Part shown: piece by piece, positions 15,725 through 25,161 of the stretch
Position numbering within the stretch: the stretch's first letter is position 1
How the letters are laid out: each line of letters begins with the position of its first letter
Source: GCA-2748575 sp965222725
GTDB taxonomy: Bacteria > Pseudomonadota > Gammaproteobacteria > Pseudomonadales > Ketobacteraceae
Reading direction: 5' to 3'
DNA: 64,000 nt
NCBI GenBank assembly: GCA_965222725.1
Contig: OZ244969.1
Span: 930,001-994,000 of the forward strand
Notes under the pieces: generated by a model
The model's input: only the letters and a program-made list of their open reading frames with translations
Told to the model about the DNA's origin: nothing
Database searches by the model: none
Translations under genes and position numbers: made by a program

Positions 15725-15825
15725 ATCAAACTCATTGCAGAACTGAGGCTAACTATTCTGTGCCGACTTTTTTTCTTCCTGAGTATGCCCTCTCCGCCTA
15801 CCCCCATAGGAGAGGGCTTTTTTTT
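15725..15825 (+). ncRNA. Candidate sigma-54-dependent small RNA, about 100 nt
   Basis: The interval between the sigma-54-like motif at 15700 and the strong terminator ending at 15825 has no convincing reading frame, so a stand-alone transcript of about 100 nt is the simplest explanation. Its middle contains a T-rich stretch (GACTTTTTTTCTTCC near 15770) and the 3' hairpin ends in eight T residues, a usual sign of Hfq-bound RNAs. The start site is inferred from the motif only. Confidence 0.45.
15787..15825 (+). terminator. Strong Rho-independent terminator without an upstream gene
   Basis: A 9-bp perfect stem GCCCTCTCC/GGAGAGGGC (15787-15795, 15809-15817) is followed by eight T. The T-run exists only on the plus strand, and the nearest plus-strand gene upstream ends at 14865 with a minus-strand gene between. 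Confidence 0.9.
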
Positions 15826-15984
15826 GCCTGGAATCAGGCGCTTGGCGAACTACGCCGGATGTTCCATAAAACTGATCATAAGGTACTGAATAACTCAATG
15901 TTCATTGGCTCTGTGCTGGACTAGATTAGCAGTACAGCCGTATCGCAGTAACCAACCACTGAAACAAAGATAAGGATGACAATC

Positions 15985-18168
15985 ATGGACAAGAGCAATA
16001 AATCCAGTGCCGGCAAATGCCCGGTCATGCACGGCGGAATGACATCCGTTGGCTCATCCGGCATGGACTGGTGGCCCGACGCCCTTAATCTCGACATTCT
16101 TCACCAGCACGACAGCAAAACCAATCCCCTGGGTGATGACTTTAACTACGCCGAAGAATTCAAGAAGCTGGATCTGGCAGCGGTAAAACAGGACCTGTAC
16201 GCGTTGCTTACCGACAGCCAGGACTGGTGGCCGGCCGACTGGGGCCATTACGGCGGCCTGATGATCCGCATGGCCTGGCACGCCGCCGGTACTTACCGTA
16301 TTGCCGATGGCCGTGGCGGTGCCGGTACAGGTAACCAGCGCTTTGCCCCTATCAACAGCTGGCCGGACAATGCCAACCTGGACAAGGCCCGTCGCCTGCT
16401 CTGGCCCATTAAAAAGAAATACGGCAACAAGCTTTCCTGGGCCGATTTACTGATACTGGCGGGCAACGCCGCCTACGAATCCATGGGCCTGAAAACCTTT
16501 GGCTTTGCCGGTGGCCGGGAAGATATATGGCACCCGGAAAAAGACATTGACTGGGGATCGGAAAAAGAATGGCTGGGTAAAACCGATGACCGGGCTCCAG
16601 TGGATGCCGATACCATGGACAACCCTCTGGCCGCTGTTCAGATGGGTTTGATCTACGTGAACCCGGAAGGGGTGGACGGCAAACCGGATCCATTAAAGAG
16701 CGCTCAACATGTCAGACTGACCTTTGCCCGTATGGCCATGAACGACGAAGAAACCGTGGCCCTCACCGCCGGTGGCCATACCGTGGGTAAATGCCACGGC
16801 AATGGCAATGCTGAACTTATAGGCCCGGACCCGGAGGCCGCCGCGCTTGAAGAGCAGGGTTTTGGCTGGCGCAATAAAAACGGCAAAGGCGTGGGCAGCG
16901 ATGCCGTAACCAGCGGCCTGGAAGGCGCCTGGACCACCAACCCCACCCAGTGGGATAACGGTTACTTTTACCTGCTGTTCAACTACGATTGGGAGCTGAA
17001 AAAGAGCCCTGCCGGTGCCTGGCAATGGGAACCCGTTAATATCAAGGAGGAAGACAAACCCGTTGATGTGGAAGACCCCGCCATTCGCCACAACCCCATC
17101 ATGACCGATGCGGACATGGCCATGGTAAAAGACCCGGAGTACCGCAAAATATCCGAGCGCTTCTATAAAGACCCGGACTATTTTGCCGAAGTCTTTGCCC
17201 GCGCCTGGTTCAAGCTCACTCACCGTGATCTGGGGCCGAAAAGCCGTTATCTGGGGCCGGAGGTTCCGGCGGAAGACCTGATCTGGCAGGATCCCGTGCC
17301 GACGGTGGACTATACCCTTAACGATCAGGAAATTGCCGACCTGAAAACCCGTATTCTGGACTCTGGCCTGAGCATACCCGAACTGGTGAGCACCGCCTGG
17401 GACAGCGCCCGCACCTATCGCAACTCCGATCACCGGGGTGGTGCCAACGGCGCCCGGATTCGACTGGCACCGCAAAAGGACTGGGAAGGCAATGAGCCCG
17501 CCAGACTGCAAAAAGTGCTGGGGGTACTGGAAGACATTCAATCAGGCCTGAGCAAAAACATCAGCCTGGCAGACCTGATAGTGCTGGGCGGCACAGCCGC
17601 GGTGGAAAAAGCCGCCCGGGATGCCGGTTTTGATGTCACCGTGCCCTTTGCACCGGGCCGGGGTGACGCCAGCGACGACATGACCGATGCCGAAGCCTTT
17701 GCCGTTTTGGAACCCATCCATGATGCCTTCCGTAACTGGCTCAAAGCAGACTACAGCGTATCACCGGAACGCCTGATGCTGGACCGCAGCCAGCTGATGG
17801 GCCTGACGGCCCATGAAATGACGGTGTTAATCGGCGGTATGCGGGTACTGGGTGCCAACCATGGCGACAGCAAGCACGGTGTATTCACCGATCGCGAAGG
17901 CCAGCTGAGCAACGACTTTTTTGTAAACCTGACGGACATGAACAATCGCTGGGAACCGGTGGCAGACAACCTCTACGAAATCCGCAGCCGCAGCGACAAC
18001 AGCGTGCGCTGGACCGCCACCCGGGTGGACCTGGTATTCGGCTCCAACTCTATCCTGCGCGCCTACGCCGAAGTGTACGCCCAGGACGACAACCGGGAAA
18101 AGTTTGTGAAGGACTTCATCAAAGCCTGGACCAAGGTCATGAACAACGATCGCTTTGATCTGAAATAG
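15985..18168 (+). CDS. katG: Catalase-peroxidase KatG
   Basis: This 727-residue bifunctional heme enzyme removes hydrogen peroxide. The distal-site motif MAWHAAGTYRIADGRGGA is near residue 90 and the proximal heme His lies in GGHTVGKCHGNG near 260. The Trp in the first motif and the Tyr in GLIYVNPEG near 215 belong to the Trp-Tyr-Met adduct needed for catalase activity. The second, heme-free half (from about 420) is complete. I choose the ATG at 15985 because AAGGA lies 9 bp upstream; an ATG at 15976 would be too close to it. No signal peptide, so cytoplasmic. Confidence 0.96.
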   Translation: MDKSNKSSAGKCPVMHGGMTSVGSSGMDWWPDALNLDILHQHDSKTNPLGDDFNYAEEFKKLDLAAVKQDLYALLTDSQDWWPADWGHYGGLMIRMAWHAAGTYRIADGRGGAGTGNQRFAPINSWPDNANLDKARRLLWPIKKKYGNKLSWADLLILAGNAAYESMGLKTFGFAGGREDIWHPEKDIDWGSEKEWLGKTDDRAPVDADTMDNPLAAVQMGLIYVNPEGVDGKPDPLKSAQHVRLTFARMAMNDEETVALTAGGHTVGKCHGNGNAELIGPDPEAAALEEQGFGWRNKNGKGVGSDAVTSGLEGAWTTNPTQWDNGYFYLLFNYDWELKKSPAGAWQWEPVNIKEEDKPVDVEDPAIRHNPIMTDADMAMVKDPEYRKISERFYKDPDYFAEVFARAWFKLTHRDLGPKSRYLGPEVPAEDLIWQDPVPTVDYTLNDQEIADLKTRILDSGLSIPELVSTAWDSARTYRNSDHRGGANGARIRLAPQKDWEGNEPARLQKVLGVLEDIQSGLSKNISLADLIVLGGTAAVEKAARDAGFDVTVPFAPGRGDASDDMTDAEAFAVLEPIHDAFRNWLKADYSVSPERLMLDRSQLMGLTAHEMTVLIGGMRVLGANHGDSKHGVFTDREGQLSNDFFVNLTDMNNRWEPVADNLYEIRSRSDNSVRWTATRVDLVFGSNSILRAYAEVYAQDDNREKFVKDFIKAWTKVMNNDRFDLK

Positions 18169-18255
18169 ATGACCAAAGAGTGAACCGGCGGCAGGCAGCC
18201 TGGCTGGCTGCCGCTGTGCCTTTCCTTAAGGCTTCCTTAAGCTTGATCTGGCAGA

Positions 18256-19587
18256 GTGTTGCCTGAACCATCAAAGCACACTGATCCCGCGGACAGGTAT
18301 TTGAGGAAAGCCTTGTTAAATAAAAAAATCCGGTATTTATTCATTGCGGTAGTAGCCATTACAACCGTTATCGTTGTTGGGAAACTGCTCCGGGAACAGG
18401 AAAAGCAGCGCATTGAAACTCGCCCCTACATTCAACTGGCATCGCCCACAGCGTTTACGGTGCGTTGGAACAGCACGAAAGCCGGCGTATCTGACCTGCG
18501 TTACGGCACATCCCCCGACCGGTTATTTCATTCCGTAAGCGCTGCAGAAAAAACCCGCTATCACCAGTTAAGGCTCACCGGGCTTCAACCAGACACAGCC
18601 TATTACTATCAGGTGAATTACAGACCAGAGACCTATCGATACAAAACCCCGCCAGCCACCGGCTCAGAAACCCCCTTCAGGGCGTGGGTACTGGGAGATG
18701 CCGGTAAAAATAACCAGCAAACCCGCCAGGTGCTCAGCGGTTACGAACACTTTAACGGGAAACCCACTGACCTGATATTGCTGCTGGGGGATAACGCCTA
18801 CGGGTCCGGTACCTTTGCGGAATATTCGCAAACACTGTTCAGCGTATTTGGCGAGCATTTCAGTTCATCCGCCGTATGGCCAACCGTTGGCAATCACGAC
18901 GTGAGATATCATGACGGCGAAGCCTACTTCAGGATTTTTTCGATGCCCGAAGCGGGACAAATCGGCGGCTCGCCCAGCCACACCCCGCATTACTATTCGT
19001 TTGATTATGGCAACACCCATTTCATTTCCCTGGATACCGAGCTTTCCAGCCTGGAAAAAAACAGCCCAATGCACCAGTGGCTGGCAATGGATCTGGCACA
19101 GAATCAATTAACCTGGGTTGTGGTCCTGCTCCACCGGCCACCCTACAGCAAAGGCAGCCATGATTCTGACAACCCTGAAAACCGGAAAATGCTGCAGATC
19201 CGCGAAAACTTTGTGCCACTGTTTGATCAGTACAATGTGGACCTGGTCATCGCCGGCCACAGTCACTCTTATGAAAGAAGTATTCCGCTTCATGGGCATT
19301 ACGGTAACTCCGCCAGCCTCACGGAGGGCATGATAACGCCTTGGCAAACAGATCATCAGGGAATTGACCAGCTGAACAAATCCGGTAACCAGCCTGCGCA
19401 GGCAACTGTGTATGTGGTGGCAGGATCGGCCAGCAAAACCTATGCGGCCCCCCTGAATCATCCCGCCCATCAAGTGGCGCTTGCCACTCCCGGATCGCTG
19501 GTGATTGATGTTAACGGCAAACTATTAACCGTGAGCTTTATCAACACCAACGGCACCATTGCTGATCGCTTTATGATTACCCGTTAA
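18256..19587 (+). CDS. Membrane-anchored purple-acid-phosphatase-like metallophosphatase
   Basis: The protein of up to 443 residues has an N-terminal membrane anchor (IRYLFIAVVAITTVIVVG), a fibronectin-like domain (about 55-130) and a calcineurin-like phosphatase domain. The metal-binding motifs appear in order: GDAGKN, LLGDNAYG, GNHD, LLHRPPYSKGSHD and AGHSHSYERS. Together with the FN3-like domain this is the purple acid phosphatase plan, acting outside the cytoplasm on phosphate esters. The start is unsure: GTG at 18256 gives 443 residues, while TTG at 18313 has GAGGAAAG just upstream and would place the anchor right at the N-terminus. Confidence 0.82.
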   Translation: MLPEPSKHTDPADRYLRKALLNKKIRYLFIAVVAITTVIVVGKLLREQEKQRIETRPYIQLASPTAFTVRWNSTKAGVSDLRYGTSPDRLFHSVSAAEKTRYHQLRLTGLQPDTAYYYQVNYRPETYRYKTPPATGSETPFRAWVLGDAGKNNQQTRQVLSGYEHFNGKPTDLILLLGDNAYGSGTFAEYSQTLFSVFGEHFSSSAVWPTVGNHDVRYHDGEAYFRIFSMPEAGQIGGSPSHTPHYYSFDYGNTHFISLDTELSSLEKNSPMHQWLAMDLAQNQLTWVVVLLHRPPYSKGSHDSDNPENRKMLQIRENFVPLFDQYNVDLVIAGHSHSYERSIPLHGHYGNSASLTEGMITPWQTDHQGIDQLNKSGNQPAQATVYVVAGSASKTYAAPLNHPAHQVALATPGSLVIDVNGKLLTVSFINTNGTIADRFMITR

Positions 19588-19757
19588 ACCTGCAACGTTT
19601 TTCAGCTCCTGTTTGCAGGTTTTACAAAATTTTGTGCTTTTAACAAGCCGCGAGCACCCCTTCAAGCCCTGACACACCATAACCCCAACCAATCAACGGT
19701 TATTTCCCGGCTCCCTTTGTTATACTCTGATAAAATTTTTCGCCGAGGAACAAATGC

Positions 19758-21062
19758 GTGCAAACTATTCTGCTTGTTGATGACGACAATTCCTTTACCT
19801 CCGCCACCAAGGACATTATTGAGCTGCTGGGGCACCAGGTGGTGGTTGCCAATGACATTAAAGGGGCCCGCGAAGCGCTGCAAGAACAGCGCTTTGATAC
19901 CCTGCTGCTGGATGTGATGCTACCCGACGGCTCGGGCTTTGAGGTGCTGGATACCGTCCCGTCCACTACCAGTACCCGTATTGTGGTAATTACCGGTCAT
20001 GATTCCCTGAAGTCCATCGTCACCAGTATTCTGGGGCCCAACGTCACCTATCTCACCAAACCCATCGGTATCGACCAGATCCGCAGTGTGTTGGAAAAAC
20101 CCCAGCACCCAACAGATTCCCACTGGCATTTTGGCGTACTGGTGGGCGAATCCGATGGCATGAAACAACTTTATGAAATGATTGAACGAGTTGGAACAAC
20201 AAATGCAAATGTTCTGATTCAGGGCGAAAGCGGTGTGGGTAAGGAACTGGTGGCCCAGGCCATTCACAATGCCTCCCGTTACGAAGGCCCTTTTGTGCCA
20301 GCCAACTGCGGCGCCATGTCACGGGAACTGATAGGCAGCGAGTTGTTTGGTCACGAAAAAGGGGCTTTTACGGGAGCAGTGTCCCGCAAACCCGGATTGT
20401 TTGAACAGGCGGACGGCGGCACCCTGTTTCTGGATGAAATCACAGAAATGCCGCTGGATATGCAACCCAACCTGTTGCGGGTACTGGAAACCGGCAGAGT
20501 GACCCGACTGGGCGGCACCAAGGAAATTGAAGTGAACTGCCGGGTAGTGTCTGCCACCAACCGCACAGAAGCACAGATCGCCGAAGAGCAATGCCTGCGG
20601 GAAGATATCTATTATCGGCTGGCAGTGTTCCCCATCCGCATTCCACCATTGCGGGAGCGAATGGGCGATATCAAACTGCTCTGTGATACTTTTATTGAGG
20701 AACTGAACACAGAACACCAGACCCGGTTTCAACTGGCAGAAAAGGATCTGGAACGATTGCAACAATACGATTGGCCAGGCAACGTTCGTGAACTGCGCCA
20801 CCTGATTCACCGGGGTTTTATTATGACGCCACCGGAAGAAACGGAACTGCGCCTGCCCGGTGAAATTGCTTCGCCGTTTTCCAAAGCGGGTAACCGCAAC
20901 AATCAGGGGTTGCAACCGGGAACTTCCATCGAAGCGGTGGAAAAAGAGCTGATCAAACTGACACTGGATTCGGTGGAAGGCGACAAACCCCGCGCCGCCG
21001 AGATGCTGGGTATCAGCCTTAAAACCCTGTACAACCGGCTGAAGCAATATGAAGAATCGTAA
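19758..21062 (+). CDS. Sigma-54-dependent response regulator (REC-AAA-Fis)
   Basis: This 434-residue NtrC-type activator starts with a receiver (LLVDDDNSFTSATKDII; phospho-Asp in DTLLLDVMLPDG near 50). The AAA+ domain begins near 130 with Walker A GESGVGKE, the sigma-54-contacting GAFTGA loop in HEKGAFTGAVSRKPG, Walker B GGTLFLDEI and the arginine-rich LPPLRERMGDI region. A Fis-type helix-turn-helix (AAEMLGISLKTLYNRLKQY) closes it. The start is GTG with GAGGAA upstream. It heads a signalling operon. The many sigma-54-like motifs within 14 kb on both sides make these its likely targets. Confidence 0.93.
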   Translation: MQTILLVDDDNSFTSATKDIIELLGHQVVVANDIKGAREALQEQRFDTLLLDVMLPDGSGFEVLDTVPSTTSTRIVVITGHDSLKSIVTSILGPNVTYLTKPIGIDQIRSVLEKPQHPTDSHWHFGVLVGESDGMKQLYEMIERVGTTNANVLIQGESGVGKELVAQAIHNASRYEGPFVPANCGAMSRELIGSELFGHEKGAFTGAVSRKPGLFEQADGGTLFLDEITEMPLDMQPNLLRVLETGRVTRLGGTKEIEVNCRVVSATNRTEAQIAEEQCLREDIYYRLAVFPIRIPPLRERMGDIKLLCDTFIEELNTEHQTRFQLAEKDLERLQQYDWPGNVRELRHLIHRGFIMTPPEETELRLPGEIASPFSKAGNRNNQGLQPGTSIEAVEKELIKLTLDSVEGDKPRAAEMLGISLKTLYNRLKQYEES

Positions 21063-21088
21063 TTTTTTGATTCCTGTTGGAGATTGAC

Positions 21089-21295
21089 ATGAACAGTACC
21101 ATCAATCCGTCAATGCGGCACGAACTGAGAAACCACCTCAACAATATCTCAGTGAATGCCGAGCTGGTGAAACTGCTGATCAACAGCCAGCCCGATTCTG
21201 CCAGGCTGGAAAAGTGTATCGACACCGTTTTACAGGAGTGCAGAATCTGCAGCGACCTGATTAACGCCGACCGGGATCAAAACAACAATTCATAA
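21089..21295 (+). CDS. Small stand-alone H-box (DHp-like) protein
   Basis: The 68-residue product contains MRHELRNHLNNISVNAELVK, which copies the histidine-kinase H-box (HELRxxLxxI) where the phospho-accepting His lies, followed by a second helix. There is no ATP-binding domain, so it is only the dimerisation/phosphotransfer hairpin. TTGGAG precedes the ATG at 21089. It sits between a sigma-54 response regulator and a sensor kinase, 26 and 18 bp from its neighbours. It might relay phosphate between the kinases and the receivers or tune kinase dimerisation. The function is inferred. Confidence 0.7.
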   Translation: MNSTINPSMRHELRNHLNNISVNAELVKLLINSQPDSARLEKCIDTVLQECRICSDLINADRDQNNNS

Positions 21296-21313
21296 AAAAT
21301 CCAGGCAGCTTAC

Positions 21314-22795
21314 ATGACTGACAACGAGTCTTCTCTTCCCAAAAAAGGCCCCTATCTGGTCATGGCGCTGGCGGTTCTGGTGCTCTTTATTACCGGGTGG
21401 CAATCCTACCGTGCCATTAACACCATGGTGAGTACCGAAGCCAGAGTCAGCGAAACCAAAAATATTCTGCGGGCGATCACCGATACCTTTTCCGAAGTAC
21501 AGACCGTGGAGCTGGGCTTCAGAGCCTATCTGGTGACCGGCAAGGAGGAATACCTGGCACCTTACCGGGTGGCCGTAGAAACCCTGGAAAGCCGCCTGTC
21601 GCAACTCACGTCTCTCAAACCGGAACAGCCGGAACAAAGGGCCCGCATAGAACACCTTGATGGCCTGATACGTCAACGCCTGGATAATATTTCCACCGTT
21701 GTCAGTGATATCGACAATCTCTACGAAGCCAAACTGGCCTTTAACGAAGAGCTGAGCGGTAAGGATCAGGTATTGACAGAAATACGCTCCCTGATCGGCG
21801 AAATGGAGGATTCCGAATACCTGCTGCTGCAGGAGCAGGCGCTCGCCGCACGGATTGCCAGGGAACGGGTATTTGTCTCACTGAACATTACCATCTTCAT
21901 TGCCTCAGCTACTCTGTTCACAACTTTCCTGTTGTTCTATTACATGATGCGGAACAAGGAAACTGAAAAGCTGAAACTCGAAAGCCTGGTGGAACAACGC
22001 ACCGAAGAACTGCAGGTACTACTGACAGAGCTGGAACGCAGCAATCAGGAACTGCAGGATTTTGCCTTTGTGGCATCCCACGATTTGCAGGAACCCCTGC
22101 GCAAGATACGCGCTTTTTCCGACCGGCTGCAGAGCAAGTTCGGTGATGAACTCGGGGACGGTAAGGATTATCTGGACCGCATGCATTCCGCGGCTGAACG
22201 CATGTCCAGGCTGATTGAGGATTTACTGGAATATTCCCGGGTGTCCACCCGGGGCAAACCCTTTCAGCCAGTAGCATTGAATGATGTGGTGAACGATGTA
22301 TTACAAACCCTGGAACTGGGCATCAGCGAAAAGCAGGCACAAATAGACGTGGGTGAACTGCCGGTGATTGATGCCGACGGTGCCCAGCTCAGGCAGCTGT
22401 TCCAGAATATTATTGGTAATGCATTAAAGTTTGTTGCCGACGACAAACACCCGGCAATTAACATTTCTGCTGACCTGATCAAGGAACCTGATACCCCGGA
22501 TACCGATACCTGCGAAATCCGCATCTCGGATAACGGTATCGGTTTCAATATGGAATACCTGGATAAGATCTTTACCCCTTTCAAACGCCTGCACCCCAAA
22601 TCCCGCTATACAGGTACAGGCATTGGCATGGCGATCTGCAAAAAAATTGTAGAGCGTCACGGCGGCAGCATTACAGCAACCAGTGTGCCGGACCAGGGCA
22701 CCACCTTTGTAGTGAGCCTGCCGGTCAATCAGGAAAGCATTCTGGAAGTAGACAGTATCAACCCACAGGAAATCGGTGAGTCAACCCATGGATAA
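21314..22795 (+). CDS. CHASE3-type sensor histidine kinase
   Basis: This 493-residue membrane kinase has one membrane segment near 12-32, a helical periplasmic CHASE3-like domain to about 180 (AYLVTGKEEYLAPY is characteristic) and a second segment near 188-212. Then come a coiled coil (about 215-245), the H-box FVASHDLQEPLRKIRAFSD and an ATPase domain with N box FQNIIGNALKF, G1 box ISDNGIGFN and G2 box YTGTGIGMAICKKI. This is the phytochrome-kinase-like H-box subtype, often paired with Rcp1-type single receivers, as with the next gene, which it overlaps by 8 bp. Confidence 0.92.
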   Translation: MTDNESSLPKKGPYLVMALAVLVLFITGWQSYRAINTMVSTEARVSETKNILRAITDTFSEVQTVELGFRAYLVTGKEEYLAPYRVAVETLESRLSQLTSLKPEQPEQRARIEHLDGLIRQRLDNISTVVSDIDNLYEAKLAFNEELSGKDQVLTEIRSLIGEMEDSEYLLLQEQALAARIARERVFVSLNITIFIASATLFTTFLLFYYMMRNKETEKLKLESLVEQRTEELQVLLTELERSNQELQDFAFVASHDLQEPLRKIRAFSDRLQSKFGDELGDGKDYLDRMHSAAERMSRLIEDLLEYSRVSTRGKPFQPVALNDVVNDVLQTLELGISEKQAQIDVGELPVIDADGAQLRQLFQNIIGNALKFVADDKHPAINISADLIKEPDTPDTDTCEIRISDNGIGFNMEYLDKIFTPFKRLHPKSRYTGTGIGMAICKKIVERHGGSITATSVPDQGTTFVVSLPVNQESILEVDSINPQEIGESTHG

Positions 22796-23252
22796 AGCAA
22801 AAGAGCCCATCGTGATTCTGATGGCAGAAGACGACCTGGACGACCAGCTCCTGGCCAAGGAAGCACTGGAAGAAAGCCGGGTTTTAAATGAGTTGCATAT
22901 CGTTAACGACGGTGTGGAATTACTGGAATACCTGCGTCAGGAAGGCGACTACGCCGAAAAACCCGCACCACGCCCCAGCCTGATCCTGCTGGACCTGAAC
23001 ATGCCCCGCAAAGACGGCCGGGAAACCCTGGCAGAACTGAAACAGGACCCGGAACTGAGCGGTATACCGGTGGTGATACTCACCACCTCAAAGCTGGAAG
23101 AGGATATGATCAAGGGCTATCAACTGGGGGCTGCCTCCTATCTGAAAAAACCGGTGACCTTTCAGGGACTGGTGGAAATGATGCAGGCCCTGGGCCGCTA
23201 CTGGGTTGAAATTGTGGAACTGCCACCCAACCGCAAGCCAGCCGATGAATAA
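22788..23252 (+). CDS. Single-domain response regulator (Rcp1-like)
   Basis: The product of about 154 residues is one receiver domain with the acidic pocket AEDDLDDQ, the phospho-Asp in LILLDLNMPRKDG, the switch Thr in VVILTTSKLEED and the Lys in SYLKKPVTF. It has no output domain. The long loop with PAPRP before the phospho-Asp is typical of receivers paired with phytochrome-like kinases. The ATG at 22788 overlaps the kinase gene, and the gene's 3' end overlaps the next kinase by 8 bp, so it probably carries phosphate between the two kinases. Confidence 0.92.
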   Translation: MDKAKEPIVILMAEDDLDDQLLAKEALEESRVLNELHIVNDGVELLEYLRQEGDYAEKPAPRPSLILLDLNMPRKDGRETLAELKQDPELSGIPVVILTTSKLEEDMIKGYQLGAASYLKKPVTFQGLVEMMQALGRYWVEIVELPPNRKPADE

Positions 23253-25161
23253 AATCCGCCTGCTCCTGATAGATGACGACGAAGACGACTACCTGATCAC
23301 CCGGGATCTGCTGGATGATATCGGCACGCTCAACTATCACCTGGACTGGACCGACAGCCCCGCCGAAGCGCGGAAAATACTGAGCCGCAATGAACATGAC
23401 CTGTGTCTGCTGGATTATGAGCTGGGTATTGAAGATGGCGTGACCCTGCTGAAACAGGCCGCCGACCTGGGATTTTCTGCTCCCGTTATCATGCTCACCG
23501 GCCAGGACAACGAGCAACTGGACAAGCAGGCCCAGCAGGCCGGGGCTGTGGATTATCTGGTAAAGAACCAGCTCAATGCCGCCCGGCTGGCCCGGGCCAT
23601 TCGCTATGCCATTTCCCGTCAGGAGATGGAACGGGAACGCATGGAGCGGATCAAGGCGGAAACCGACAACCGCTACAAAAGTGAATTTCTGGCTCACTTG
23701 AGCCATGAACTGCGTACCCCGCTCACCGCGATTCTGGGGTACACGGATCTGATATCCGGCCAGGTACAGAATCAGTCGGTGCTGGACAACCTGCAAGTGG
23801 TCAAGCGCAACGGCAACCACCTGCTCAGCCTGCTGAATGATGTACTGGACCTGTCAAAGATTGAAGCCGGAAAACTGGAACTGGAAAACGCCTGTTTTTC
23901 CCTGACGCCTTTTATTGAAGATATCAGCAACCTGATGCGCGTTTATGCACTGGACAAGGGTATCGAATTCCGCCTGACACTGGACGCCGATGTGCCGCCA
24001 CTGGCCTATACCGATCCTACCCGCCTGCGCCAGGTACTGCTGAACCTGCTGAACAATGCCATCAAGTTTACTTCGCAGGGCCAGGTAACATTGGAAGTAG
24101 CCTCCACCAACGGCCGGGACATTGATTTTACCGTGTCCGACACCGGCATCGGCATTGCCCCTGACGATCTGGCGGATCTGTTCAAACCCTTTACCCAGGC
24201 CCGCAGCAACCGTGACCAGGCCGCGCAGGGCACCGGGCTCGGCCTGGCGATCTGCCAGAAACTGGTGGACAAGCTGGAAGGCAACATTGAGGTTACCAGC
24301 GAGCCGGGAAAAGGCAGCCGCTTCAGTGTCCAGCTGCCCTGTGGCCGGCATCAGCCGCCGAAAGGCGTGTCCCGTCAGGATATTGAAACCGCAGATCTGA
24401 CATCGGAAGCCAGGATCACACTCAAGGGCCGGGTACTGATTACCGACGACCTGAAAGATATTCGCCGCCTGATCGGCCAGCTGGTGTCTGCCACCGGTGC
24501 CGACATTGCCTACGCAGTGGATGGCCAGGATGCCATTGCCAGGTTCCGGGAAGCCAGAGACAGCGACCAGCCTTTCGACCTGCTGATTATGGATGTTCAG
24601 ATGCCGGGCATGTCCGGCATTGAAACCACCCGGCAAATCAGAACCATGGACTCCAGAGTACCGATCGTGGCACTGACCGCAGCCCTCATGAAAGGCGACA
24701 AGGAAAAAGGACTCGAAGCCGGCGTGAACGAATACCTGGGCAAACCGGTTCATGCCATACAGTTGATCCGTACCCTGGCTCACTACCTGTCACCGCCGGG
24801 CAAACAGGGCAGCACACCACAGTCGGTACTACTGGTGGAAGACAATGACGATGCCCGCGAAGTGACCGCCTCCATCATTGAGCATCTGGGTTTTGCTGTC
24901 ACTACCGCCGCCAGCGCGGAACAGGCATTGGCCTCATTCCGTGAATCCGAACCGGAACAGGTGCTACTGGACATTCACCTGCCGGATGGCAATGGCTTTG
25001 AACTGGCGGACAAGATGAAAGCCATTCATCCCGGTTGCCGTATCATTGCCCTTAGTGGCGAGCAGCTTTCCAAAGAACAACTGGCGGACTCCGGTTTTGA
25101 TGGTTTTGAACTGAAACCCGTGAACCTGCAAACGCTGAATGCCTTGTTGAATGCCTCTTGA
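23245..25161 (+). CDS. Soluble hybrid histidine kinase with three receiver domains
   Basis: The protein has about 638 residues from the ATG at 23245. The order is receiver 1 (LLLIDDDEDDYL; LCLLDYELGIEDG), H-box FLAHLSHELRTPLTAILGY, ATPase (LLNNAIKF, VSDTGIGIAP, GTGLGLAICQKL), receiver 2 (RVLITDDLKDIRRL; LLIMDVQMPGMSG) and receiver 3 (SVLLVEDNDDAREV; VLLDIHLPDGNG). No membrane segment or sensory domain is visible, so its input is probably phosphorylation of receiver 1. It closes the operon begun by the sigma-54 activator. Confidence 0.93.
   Translation: MNKIRLLLIDDDEDDYLITRDLLDDIGTLNYHLDWTDSPAEARKILSRNEHDLCLLDYELGIEDGVTLLKQAADLGFSAPVIMLTGQDNEQLDKQAQQAGAVDYLVKNQLNAARLARAIRYAISRQEMERERMERIKAETDNRYKSEFLAHLSHELRTPLTAILGYTDLISGQVQNQSVLDNLQVVKRNGNHLLSLLNDVLDLSKIEAGKLELENACFSLTPFIEDISNLMRVYALDKGIEFRLTLDADVPPLAYTDPTRLRQVLLNLLNNAIKFTSQGQVTLEVASTNGRDIDFTVSDTGIGIAPDDLADLFKPFTQARSNRDQAAQGTGLGLAICQKLVDKLEGNIEVTSEPGKGSRFSVQLPCGRHQPPKGVSRQDIETADLTSEARITLKGRVLITDDLKDIRRLIGQLVSATGADIAYAVDGQDAIARFREARDSDQPFDLLIMDVQMPGMSGIETTRQIRTMDSRVPIVALTAALMKGDKEKGLEAGVNEYLGKPVHAIQLIRTLAHYLSPPGKQGSTPQSVLLVEDNDDAREVTASIIEHLGFAVTTAASAEQALASFRESEPEQVLLDIHLPDGNGFELADKMKAIHPGCRIIALSGEQLSKEQLADSGFDGFELKPVNLQTLNALLNAS

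Noticed and set aside
15650..15889. 79-codon plus-strand frame over the orphan terminator
   Set aside because: It runs through the hairpin and T-run, has no ribosome site and an unlikely composition, so a non-coding transcript fits better.
15905..15921. GG-N10-GA spacing before katG as a ninth sigma-54 site
   Set aside because: It lacks the TGGCAC element (TGGCTC) and the TTG of the -12 half; spacing alone is expected by chance.
16693..17541. 282-codon minus-strand frame opposite katG
   Set aside because: Antisense to conserved katG sequence; it shows no domain pattern and no start context.
23854..24783. 309-codon minus-strand frame opposite the hybrid kinase
   Set aside because: It mirrors conserved kinase codons; no ribosome site and no recognisable product.
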